Positions 1-6,741 of a DNA stretch of 64,000 nucleotides are shown here, piece after piece. Positions within the stretch are counted from its first letter, which is position 1. Every line of letters begins with the position of its first letter. The stretch spans positions 81,036-145,035 of the forward strand of contig NZ_JAKLLN010000013.1 in assembly GCF_023150065.1 (NCBI RefSeq), given 5' to 3'. Origin of the DNA: Zoogloea sp. (GTDB lineage: Bacteria > Pseudomonadota > Gammaproteobacteria > Burkholderiales > Rhodocyclaceae). Both the position numbers and the translations under genes were made by a program. The notes beneath the pieces were generated by a model. It saw only the letters and a list, made by a program, of their open reading frames with translations, did not search any database and was not told the origin of the DNA.

Positions 1-319
1 GCGGGTCGGGCACCATCTTGAAACCGGCCTTCTGGTGCAGGTCGCGGAAGAAGCGCCGCAGGAAGTCGGCGCGCTCCTGCCGGGTCTTGTGCGAGACGGT
101 CTTCTCCCGTGCGGTGTGCTGGGCGTTGTACAGGGTGATCAGCAGGTCAAGCACACGCATGGGATCGGCGTGGCCGGGCCGCAGCCGTTCAAGGGCTTGC
201 TCCGGCGACAGGGTGGCGCGCTCCTGGTCGCGGCGCGGCTGGTGATGGTGGGCGTCACGCCACGCGCCCAGGGAACCCTGGACACGGCGGGGGGCGTGTT
301 GTGTGTTGAATCTGGACAT
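1..319 (-). CDS. Integrase-like protein, N-terminal part only (runs off the left edge)
   Basis: The open frame starts at an ATG at 319 preceded by a GGAG ribosome binding site and continues off the window, so only about 106 N-terminal residues are visible. After a basic, low-complexity first 40 residues comes a helical stretch (DPMRVLDLLITLYNAQHTAR, then a segment with KTRQERADFLRRFF). This resembles the SAM-like N-terminal domain of integrases carried by proteobacterial integrative elements. No catalytic residues are visible because the C-terminal part is missing. The neighbouring partition genes and the second integrase at 4704 support a mobile-element setting. The family call is inference from the N-terminus only; it could be another element-encoded DNA-binding protein. 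Confidence 0.5.
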   Translation of the reverse strand, partial: MSRFNTQHAPRRVQGSLGAWRDAHHHQPRRDQERATLSPEQALERLRPGHADPMRVLDLLITLYNAQHTAREKTVSHKTRQERADFLRRFFRDLHQKAGFKMVPDP

Positions 320-1524
320 GGCAAATCTCCGACAGCAGTGCCGTGAGCCGTCCCGGCGGCGCACAGCGGGAATGGGGTGGAATCCATCGGTTCATCGCCT
401 CGCGGATTCCGATGCGCGGGCGATGCGTGGTCAGGTGTTTCAGCAAGGCGTGCGACCACGAGCGCGCCATGCCTACCCAGGGGTTTGCCGGTGAGGCGCG
501 GGATGCGCGTCAGCCGACTCGGTCGTTCTTAAAAATGAACACGGTGATCCGTCTCGCTTTCGCATTTCTGCGTTCGTCGAGAGTTGGGATGCCGTCCCGC
601 CTCATGGGCCGGGAACAACATCGGCGCCAAGGTCTGGCCTTGCGCGCCATGGGGGATCAATCCTCTGAATGCGTAGCGTCATCCCCCTGCATGGGTCCGC
701 CCCTTGACCGAAAGTCCAGGGCAGTGCGAGGTTCACGAGCGAGGGGCACATGGGGAGCCCAACAAGGGGCCAACACAGCCATGTGCTGCGCGAAGTGCGC
801 GTGCTCGAAGGGATGACGGGAACAGCGGCGCGGCATCAGGTGCCGGCCGGGGAACTGCTCGAACGCAGGACTCGTTCTCGGGGAACGTCTGGCAGATGAC
901 TGCCAGCAATGCACTGCGCTGCTCTACGGGGGAAACACTTCGGGCATGGGCTCAAGGGGCCATGCCGAGCCCGATTCATGGATCGGGACTTGAAGAGGCG
1001 GGTAACGACCGCAACGCCTTTCGCTCCGCGATGGAGCAGGCCAGGAGGCCTCGGGAGACTGTAGTTCACACCCAGGCCGCGATCGGGTCAATGACGAGCA
1101 GGGCCGCGCCACCCACTTGACGCCAGAACGGCGGCGTTTGCGGGTGGCCCTTGAAATTGCAACGCGAGGGGCGCTTATTTTTGGAAAGCCCTCCGGAATG
1201 GCCCGCCGCCTGGGGTTGACATTGCTCTTGCCTGCCTCTGGTTTTGATCGTGAGGGTTTCGATGCCCATTGACCCCTGGGAGCGCCCTCGGCGCTGAAAG
1301 CGTGGTCTTGACGACGTCCGATCCAGTGAGACCGTAGTCCGACACGGAAGACGCGGGGCGGCGTGGTCGGAGGTACTCGACCTGCACACGGCCTCGGCTC
1401 GTATCGGCTGGGAACACAGTCCGAGCTGATTGCGAGAACGAGGCTTTCCCCAGCGATTTCCGTGTGGAACGGTCGCATCGACAAACCGATGCTGACCCCT
1501 CTCGAACCCATACAGGAGTCATTC
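320..1524. other. 1.2 kb gap with no recognisable gene
   Basis: No frame on either strand combines a ribosome binding site with a protein that looks real; the open frames here are Arg/Pro/Ser-rich and resemble random GC-rich translation. The centromere-like site used by the ParM system would be expected upstream of 1525. I looked for iterated short direct repeats and saw none that were convincing. The region may hold regulatory sequence or decayed element DNA. Confidence 0.5.
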
Positions 1525-2553
1525 ATGGACTTTGTCGTCAGAGCCGTCGACGTCGGCTTCGGAAACACCAAGTACGTCATCAGCGCGTCCGGCAGCGAAA
1601 TTCGCTGCGCCAGCTTCCCGTCAGTCGCCTATCCAAGCATGCGGGAACCGTCCGCCCAGCCCGGCTACGAGCGACGCAAGACGGTGGCCATCCCGATCAA
1701 CGGTCTCTTCTACGAGGTCGGTCCAGAGGTCGAGCTGGCGGCGGATACCTTCCGCGCGACCCAGATGCACGACCGCTACACCGAGACGCCCGAGTACATG
1801 GCGCTGCTGCGCGGCGCGCTGGCCCTGATGAAGCAGCCGTCGATCGACCTGCTGGTCGTGGGGCTGCCCGTGGCGGCACTCACTACGAAGAAGACCGCAC
1901 TCGAGAAGGCCGTGACCGGAACCCACGACATCGGAAACGGCAAGACCGTGGTGGTTCGCAAGGCCTTGGCCATCGCCCAGCCCCAAGGCGCCCTGGTGGA
2001 CTTCGCCGTCCAACATGGCAAGGGCGCCACCATCGAGCGGGAGCAGAGCCTGATCCTCGATCCGGGCTCCCGGACCTTCGATTGGCTGGTGGCCAGGGGC
2101 ATGCGCCTGGTGCAGGCCAAGAGCCATTCGGTGAACCGGGGCGTCTTCGACATCCTGCAGGCTATTGCGGCCGAGATCGGGCACGACATCGGGACGCCGT
2201 ACAACGACATCGAGGCCATCGACCTGGCACTGCGCACGGGCAAGAACCCGGTGATCTACCAGAAGCCCTACGACATCTCCCGAGCCATGCCCATGGCGCA
2301 TTCGATCGCCCAGCAGGCCGTGGCGTCGATGATGCGCTGGATCGACGCGAGCTACAGCTTCCAGAACATCATCCTGGTGGGTGGGGGCGCATACCTGTTC
2401 AAGAAGGCGGTGAAGGAGGCTTTCCCCAAGCACAAGATCCTGGAGGTCAAGGATCCCTTGCATGCCAACGTCCGCGGTTTCCAGATCGCCGGCATGAACC
2501 ACGCGCCCAAGCTCCTGGGAGCACCGGTGGTCGCGGTGCAGGGAGGTGCGTGA
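1525..2553 (+). CDS. parM: ParM/StbA-family plasmid segregation ATPase
   Basis: This 342-residue protein has the actin/Hsp70-type ATPase layout. A phosphate-1 loop AVDVGFGNTKY lies at residues 7-17 with Asp9, a phosphate-2 motif ILDPGSRTFDW lies mid-protein, and an adenosine-binding segment ILVGGGAYLF lies near the C-terminus. ParM proteins form filaments that push replicated plasmid copies apart. The ATG at 1525 is chosen because CAGGAG precedes it by 8 bases; an upstream in-frame extension lacks such a site. The next gene starts inside its stop codon (TGATG), so the two are translationally coupled, as in parM-parR pairs. On an integrative element it would stabilise the excised circular form. 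Confidence 0.85.
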   Translation: MDFVVRAVDVGFGNTKYVISASGSEIRCASFPSVAYPSMREPSAQPGYERRKTVAIPINGLFYEVGPEVELAADTFRATQMHDRYTETPEYMALLRGALALMKQPSIDLLVVGLPVAALTTKKTALEKAVTGTHDIGNGKTVVVRKALAIAQPQGALVDFAVQHGKGATIEREQSLILDPGSRTFDWLVARGMRLVQAKSHSVNRGVFDILQAIAAEIGHDIGTPYNDIEAIDLALRTGKNPVIYQKPYDISRAMPMAHSIAQQAVASMMRWIDASYSFQNIILVGGGAYLFKKAVKEAFPKHKILEVKDPLHANVRGFQIAGMNHAPKLLGAPVVAVQGGA

Positions 2554-2855
2554 TGAACGACACCGTGTCCCCGAAGCTGGAAACGATCCGGATGCTATTC
2601 GAGCTGGATCGGGAGGATGACCCGCGGCTCTACGACGACCTGATCCGCTTCAAGAAGGGTACCAAGCGCATCAACCGCTTGCGTCTCCTGGCGCACGAGG
2701 CCGTGCTTGGGCAGTTCAGCCAAGCCGCAAATGGGGCGGGCGGCCCGGCGGTGCCCGTGCCGCCCGCTGCGGGGGTTGCAGTCAGTGGCGTGTCCGCAGC
2801 GGCTTTCGAGATGCCTGCGGCCGCTGACGTCTTTGCCGCGCCCCTCGAGAACTAG
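2553..2855 (+). CDS. Small ParR/StbB-like partner of ParM
   Basis: The product is 100 residues. The first 55 are charged and helical (for example RMLFELDREDDPRLYDDLI and KKGTKRINRLRLLAHEA). The rest is an Ala/Pro/Val-rich, probably disordered tail ending in a hydrophobic and acidic segment. Its ATG overlaps the parM stop codon. A small basic protein with a flexible tail directly after parM fits the adaptor that binds the centromere and caps the ParM filament, with the tail contacting ParM. The function is inferred from position, size and layout; I do not recognise a diagnostic family motif. Confidence 0.6.
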   Translation: MNDTVSPKLETIRMLFELDREDDPRLYDDLIRFKKGTKRINRLRLLAHEAVLGQFSQAANGAGGPAVPVPPAAGVAVSGVSAAAFEMPAAADVFAAPLEN

Positions 2856-2874
2856 CCTTGCCTGGAGAACGTCC

Positions 2875-3369
2875 ATGAATGAATCGAACTTCATGTTCAT
2901 CCACGGCTGGGTGGACGATGTCACCCGGGAAGCCGATCAGGATGCGTATCGCCTTCGAGTGAGGTTGGCCAACGGGCAGGTCGCGGACTTCCTGCTCAGG
3001 AAAATGGAGCGCCCCGTGAGACTGGGCGACGAAGTCAGCATCGTCGTTGAGCGCGATCGGCCCGGGCGGGTGCTGGTCCTCATGGATCACGCCACGGGTG
3101 AAGCAACGAACCAGCTGCGCGAGGATGACGCTTGCCGGCCAACCGATTCGGATGCCGTCATCGTTGCGGCGACGGCCGGCGGCTTTGCCGTCACGCTGGG
3201 CTGGGCGGCGGTGCCCGCCACCTTGTCGTTTGCCGTGCTGTTCTGGCTGGTCGTGCGCTGGTGGCCTCATGTGCGCCGGCGCCGGACAGCCGCGCTGGTC
3301 GACTACCTGGTGGATCGAGAGTACTGCCGCTGGCGATCCGGTCTCGACCGCGGAAGGGCGGCGCGATGA
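2875..3369 (+). CDS. Small membrane protein with beta-rich N-terminal domain, unknown function
   Basis: This 164-residue protein starts at an ATG at 2875 with GGAG about 9 bases upstream. Residues 5-65 alternate hydrophobic and charged positions (FIHGWVDDV, YRLRVRLANGQVADFLLRK, GDEVSIVVE), which suggests a small beta-barrel of OB-fold style. Residues about 98-128 are hydrophobic (VIVAATAGGFAVTLGWAAVP and the next segment) and probably form two short membrane helices or a hairpin. A basic tail follows. Its last bases overlap the start of the next gene (ATGA), so it belongs to the parM operon. I do not recognise the family. Confidence 0.55.
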   Translation: MNESNFMFIHGWVDDVTREADQDAYRLRVRLANGQVADFLLRKMERPVRLGDEVSIVVERDRPGRVLVLMDHATGEATNQLREDDACRPTDSDAVIVAATAGGFAVTLGWAAVPATLSFAVLFWLVVRWWPHVRRRRTAALVDYLVDREYCRWRSGLDRGRAAR

Positions 3370-3827
3370 ATCGGGGCCAGACCTCTCGAGCTCGGGGTGG
3401 ACGCGCAGGGGTCAGCGCTTCCGAACTTGCGCAGATGGGCGTTTGCGAGCGGCTCGTATTGTTCGAGCACCGGTATGGTCCGCAACGCTCGGCACAGCAA
3501 CTTGTCGCCATGAAACGGGGTGACCGCGAGCATCGTCGGTTCTTTCTGGAGGGACAGATCGAGCGCCGGGGACGCTGCTTCATCGCCACCCTGGTCTATG
3601 GGGCGGGGGAGGAGGTCACGACGCTTCGCTCGTTCCGGGACCGGGTGATGCGTCCCACGCGGCTCGGTCGCGCGCTCATCCTTGCCTACTACCGAACTGC
3701 CCCGGGCGTCTGCCGCTTTCTGGAATGCCATCCTCTTCTGGTGCGGGCTATGCGGGGGCTGCTCAGGCCGGTGGTCTGGATTGCCGCGAAGACCCTGGCC
3801 GATCGGGGAGGGAAGGGCGATGTTTGA
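3366..3827 (+). CDS. Protein resembling the N-terminal part of Cas4/RecB-type nucleases
   Basis: The product is 153 residues and overlaps the genes on both sides (4 bases upstream, 8 downstream). Residues 16-56 read VSASELAQMGVCERLVLFEH followed by Tyr-Gly and a Gly52-x3-His56 pair. This matches the usual start of Cas4 and related RecB-family proteins: a short helix, a Cys-x-Arg pair, aromatic residues, then G-x3-H. The catalytic Asp and the Glu-x-Lys motif are absent here but present in the next gene. The C-terminal half has a CRFLEC segment and a hydrophobic stretch (LLRPVVWIAAKTLA). The likeness is by eye only. It may be the other half of a two-piece nuclease, or a distinct element protein with a similar start. 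Confidence 0.5.
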   Translation: MNRGQTSRARGGRAGVSASELAQMGVCERLVLFEHRYGPQRSAQQLVAMKRGDREHRRFFLEGQIERRGRCFIATLVYGAGEEVTTLRSFRDRVMRPTRLGRALILAYYRTAPGVCRFLECHPLLVRAMRGLLRPVVWIAAKTLADRGGKGDV

Positions 3828-4335
3828 GCGCGGTCTCGTGGCCTTGGCCCTGTCGGCATTCGTTGTCTGGCTGCTGCTGGGGTGGCGCCGACGGCGGAGC
3901 GACTGGCTACCCAGGGAGCTGCGGCGGGCCGAACTGGCCTACGCCGAGAAGCTGTTTCGTGGCGACGGCCCGACTGTTCTGACGGCCAAGGTCGATCGCG
4001 CTTACCGACTTGAGAGCGGGGTTCTCGTGCTGGTGGAGCTGAAAACCCGTGGGGTCAACCGTCCCTACCGCTCGGACGTGATTGAGCTGTCCGCTCAGCG
4101 GGTGGCCATCATGAAGCAGACTGGCGAAGCCGTGGCCAGGCATGGCTATGTGGTTGTGCAGACCGGAGAAGGTCGCCGCACCGCGCACAAGGTGACCCTG
4201 CTGGATGGCGCGGAGGTCGAGGCCTTGGTTGATCGTCGGAAGGCGATCCTGGAAGGAAGTGTTCAACCTCTGCGCACTTGCGCACCAAATCTGTGCCGCA
4301 AGTGTGTTTTTGCGAAGAAATGCACGGATAGCTGA
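3820..4335 (+). CDS. Membrane-anchored PD-(D/E)XK nuclease-like protein with Cas4-type cysteine cluster
   Basis: The product is 171 residues. Residues 4-22 form a membrane helix (LVALALSAFVVWLLLGW) followed by an RRRR stop. The soluble part carries Asp59 (AKVDRAYRL) and Glu73-Leu-Lys75 (LVLVELKTR), the signature of PD-(D/E)XK nucleases. At the C-terminus Cys159-x2-Cys162-x5-Cys168 matches the iron-sulfur cluster cysteines of Cas4, AddB and Dna2. The fourth cluster cysteine of Cas4 normally lies near the N-terminus. Here it could be Cys154 or be supplied by the preceding protein, whose gene overlaps this one by 8 bases. No CRISPR genes or arrays are nearby, so adaptation is not implied. Processing of element DNA ends is a possible role. 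Confidence 0.6.
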   Translation: MFERGLVALALSAFVVWLLLGWRRRRSDWLPRELRRAELAYAEKLFRGDGPTVLTAKVDRAYRLESGVLVLVELKTRGVNRPYRSDVIELSAQRVAIMKQTGEAVARHGYVVVQTGEGRRTAHKVTLLDGAEVEALVDRRKAILEGSVQPLRTCAPNLCRKCVFAKKCTDS

Positions 4336-4424
4336 CCAAAAGCCAGTGAACTCATAAACACCGGATGGCCTGAGCCGTCTTAGTGGGCAGAGGAGAACGT
4401 CTTCTCAACGATGACGACAACAGG

Positions 4425-4676
4425 ATGGACACAGACATGCTTGAAATCACTCGCAAGTCTTGCGATCCGGATTTCGATGACGCGTGGCGTCTCTTTACGG
4501 CGATGCATGACAACCCGTCAAGCGCGACGGCCAGGGATCTCATCAAGTGGCTCGAGCAGTGCCCGCAGCATGTTCGGGCCTTTGATGACGTGTTGACGCT
4601 GTGGGCGCTGGCAGGAGGCGGCCTGGTCAGGCGCACCAATCCTGCCGTTTTGGAGGCACCGGTCGCGGTTCAATGA
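4425..4676 (+). CDS. Orphan FecR N-terminal-like (DUF4880-like) protein
   Basis: This 83-residue protein (with the ATG at 4425; 4437 or GTG 4383 are also possible) has the pattern F-D-x-A-W-x-L, then ATARDLIKWLEQCPQHVRAF, then a VLTLW segment. This is the pattern of the N-terminal cytoplasmic domain of FecR-type anti-sigma regulators, where W-L-x2-x-P-x-H and x-LW are typical. There is no membrane helix and no periplasmic FecR domain, so only the sigma-binding-like module is present. No sigma factor gene is adjacent. It may be a free-standing regulator or a remnant. It sits between the nuclease-like genes and the convergent integrase. Confidence 0.5.
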   Translation: MDTDMLEITRKSCDPDFDDAWRLFTAMHDNPSSATARDLIKWLEQCPQHVRAFDDVLTLWALAGGGLVRRTNPAVLEAPVAVQ

Positions 4677-4703
4677 AAGGCTACCCGTGCGCAGCCGTTG
4701 CCA

Positions 4704-5960
4704 TCAGGCGGCCCGGCGCAGGGGTACGACGGTCCAGGGAAGTCCCTGTTCGCAAGCCAGGAGGAAGGCCGCCCACAACTCGAGTGCAGCCTGACGCTCC
4801 GGGAGGTAGTCGTACTGGTCGTAAATCTCTTCCATGCCTTTCAGCACATGGTTCAGAGATCTTTCGGACACCTCGTTGGAGACGCCCATGGCCTTCATGT
4901 GTGACTTCACCGTACTCCGGGTGTCATGCGGGGTGAATCTCCGGATGTCCAGGCCACCTCTTTCAAACCTGCGGGTCAGCGCTGCCCAAAGTGTGCTGTT
5001 GCCGACGTGGGTGTCCCCACCGAGTCTGGCGCGTCTGTGACCACGACGAGCGGGAAGAACCCAACGCGAGTCCCCGGCACACTTCTTCAGCTCCCGGAAC
5101 CATGAAACGACTGTCGGGCACAGCGGTACTACGTAGCCGCGTCGCGTCTTCACCGTTTCTTCGGTGACGATCCAGGTGCCCTTGTCCAAATCCACGTTGG
5201 CCCACTGCGCCTTCACAAGCTCGATCGTCCGCACGCAGGTTGCGAGCAGGATTCTGAAGGCGAGGGCGTTTTCGATGCCGATGGAGTTGATGTCTGGCAG
5301 CAGCGTCCGCAACTCGTCTTGAGACAGCATCAACCTGCGGCGTACGGGAGGACGTTGGCCAATGACCGAGATCAGATCAATTCCAACGGTTGGATTGACA
5401 TGGATGAGCCGTTTCCCGAGGGCATGGGCGAACAGCCGGTTGCAGGTCGAACGAAGCCGCTTGCACATCGTCCAAGTCCGCCCTGAATCGGCGATCATGC
5501 CGACGATGTCTGCGGATGTCACGCTCGTGACCAGCATGGCACCGAGCTTGGGAATGATCACCTGGTCGAGGTCTGCGTTGCGGGCTTCCTGAGTGCTTTC
5601 CGCAAGTGCCACAACAATCTTCTCGCGATAGTCCTCGGCGAGCTCTCGAACACTCCAGGTGGTTCGGACGCGAATCTTCTCCTGCTTTTTTGTGATCGCG
5701 GGGTCGCCACCCTTGTCGATCTCAACGCGCTTTTCGCGTGCAAGTTGGCGTGCGGCAGGGAGGCTGATGTCGGGGTAGTTGCCCAGCGTCAGTTCTCTGG
5801 AGCGCCCTCCGAACTGGTAGCGGAGAACCCAGGTGGCCGTACCGGCCGCAGACAGGGTGAAGGTAAGCCCGTCGCCGTCGGTTCTGGCGATGGGTTCGCG
5901 TGCACGCACCCAGTGCTGGAGCTGCACCGGCGTCAGTAGATTCTTGCCTCTTTTTGCCAC
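4704..5960 (-). CDS. int: P4-type tyrosine recombinase (integrase)
   Basis: This 418-residue protein catalyses site-specific integration and excision. It has an N-terminal DUF4102-like arm-binding domain (residues about 5-85, with LRYQFGGRSRELTLGNYPD), a central core-binding domain and a C-terminal catalytic domain. Visible catalytic positions are Arg244 (ATCVRTIEL), His345-x2-Arg348 (TPHDTRST), His371 and Tyr380 (EEIYDQYDY). The start is a GTG at 5960 because GGAGG lies 8 bases upstream. A TTG at 6014 in the same frame has no such site. The gene points away from the host junction and its upstream region holds four GCTAC repeats. It appears intact, so the element may still be mobile. Confidence 0.9.
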   Translation of the reverse strand: MAKRGKNLLTPVQLQHWVRAREPIARTDGDGLTFTLSAAGTATWVLRYQFGGRSRELTLGNYPDISLPAARQLAREKRVEIDKGGDPAITKKQEKIRVRTTWSVRELAEDYREKIVVALAESTQEARNADLDQVIIPKLGAMLVTSVTSADIVGMIADSGRTWTMCKRLRSTCNRLFAHALGKRLIHVNPTVGIDLISVIGQRPPVRRRLMLSQDELRTLLPDINSIGIENALAFRILLATCVRTIELVKAQWANVDLDKGTWIVTEETVKTRRGYVVPLCPTVVSWFRELKKCAGDSRWVLPARRGHRRARLGGDTHVGNSTLWAALTRRFERGGLDIRRFTPHDTRSTVKSHMKAMGVSNEVSERSLNHVLKGMEEIYDQYDYLPERQAALELWAAFLLACEQGLPWTVVPLRRAA

Positions 5961-6054
5961 CTTGATGTCCTCCGGGCGCTCTCGGGGGACGATAGGCCGA
6001 GGGCATGTCTTCAACAGCTCTTTTGCTTCGAGCAGAGGCGCAACATCAACTTCT

Positions 6055-6101
6055 TAGCTACGTCCCTGGCTACAAATTCTAGCTACGAAGCCAGCTACAA
6101 A
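6055..6101. repeat. Four direct GCTAC repeats upstream of the integrase
   Basis: GCTAC occurs at 6057-6061, 6069-6073, 6082-6086 and 6094-6098, at 12, 13 and 12 base spacing, each preceded by A or G and mostly followed by an A-rich triplet. Tandem, near helical-turn spacing just upstream of an integrase gene and beside the element boundary is the layout of arm-type recombinase or excisionase binding sites. That function is inference. Confidence 0.6.
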
Positions 6102-6255
6102 GCAAGCCCGACATGTCCTGAAACGGTGGGGTATGAGATGGCTAAAAACTGTTGTTTGACAATAGTTTATATAGGTTCCGATTGGGACGTCTTGACACGT
6201 TTTGATGTTGCATTAGGCATTGCAGGTGGCGATTTTCATGGGGTGATTCAGGTCC

Positions 6256-6741
6256 TCAGCGCTTGGCGGCCGGATAGCCGGCGTTGTCCAGCAGGCCTTG
6301 CCAGAGGGGCTCGGCCAGGCCGGATTCGGTCTGTTTGCCGACCACCAGGGTGGGGACGAAGGGCTCCTTGCCGAAGCGGGCCTTGAAGGCTTCGACCTGC
6401 TCGGCGCTGTCGATGGTGGTTTCGCTGAAGGGCACGCCGCGCTTCTGGAGCAGGGCGCGTCCGTCCTCGCAGGGTTTGCCGCAGTCCTTGCTGGTGTACA
6501 AGGTCACCGGGAAGCTGGCGACCGCCTTGCGGGTCAGGAAGGGCGTCTGGGCGTTGCCCCGGTTGGGTTGGACGTTGCGCTCCTCGAATTTCTTGATGGC
6601 CTGGGGGGGCGGCTGGTCGCTGTACTGCACGCGACCCTGCTCATCCACCCAGCGATAGGCGCTCTGGGCGGCGGCCGGCCCCGCGCCGGCGAGTGTCACC
6701 AGCAGCAGGGACAGCAGCGCGCGGGGGCCGGCGGGTTTCAT
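6256..6741 (-). CDS. DUF4124 and glutaredoxin-like domain protein, exported
   Basis: The product is 161 residues with a signal peptide (residues about 1-25, ending PAAAQS). A DUF4124 motif (YRWVDEQGRVQYSDQPPP) follows. A glutaredoxin-like fold then begins at FPVTLYTSKDCGKPCEDGRA, with cysteines in C-x3-C spacing rather than the usual C-x2-C, and ends with a TLVVGKQ segment. It is probably a periplasmic thiol protein; its partner is unknown. The ATG at 6741 overlaps the stop codon of the oligopeptidase gene (ATGA), so the two are co-transcribed. This is the first clearly chromosomal gene beside the element. Confidence 0.75.
   Translation of the reverse strand: MKPAGPRALLSLLLVTLAGAGPAAAQSAYRWVDEQGRVQYSDQPPPQAIKKFEERNVQPNRGNAQTPFLTRKAVASFPVTLYTSKDCGKPCEDGRALLQKRGVPFSETTIDSAEQVEAFKARFGKEPFVPTLVVGKQTESGLAEPLWQGLLDNAGYPAAKR

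Larger units (their letters stand above)
1..6240. mobile_element. One end of an integrated element (ICE or genomic island)
   Basis: This stretch holds an integrase-like N-terminus, a ParM-type partition ATPase with its small partner, several small accessory genes of unknown role and a complete P4-type tyrosine integrase. Partition genes plus an integrase are typical of integrative and conjugative elements or integrated plasmids. From 6256 onward the genes are ordinary housekeeping genes, so one boundary is placed between about 6040 and 6255. The other end lies outside the window, no attachment duplication can be identified, and no tRNA gene sits at the junction. Transfer genes are not visible, so whether the element is conjugative cannot be told. 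Confidence 0.6.

Noticed and set aside
343..1120. Plus-strand open frames of 138-157 codons in the left gap
   Set aside because: No ribosome binding sites, low-complexity composition and no recognisable domain.
1464..2855. A 463-codon frame over parM
   Set aside because: The first 360 codons are an out-of-frame reading of parM. Only the last 100 codons, from the ATG at 2553, are a real gene.
3366..4335. A CRISPR-Cas locus suggested by the Cas4-like pair
   Set aside because: No cas1, cas2 or effector genes and no repeat-spacer array are visible in the window.
6151..6173. A TTGACA and TATATA pair as a promoter beside the element boundary
   Set aside because: The two are only 6 bases apart, too close for sigma-70, and no gene follows on that strand.
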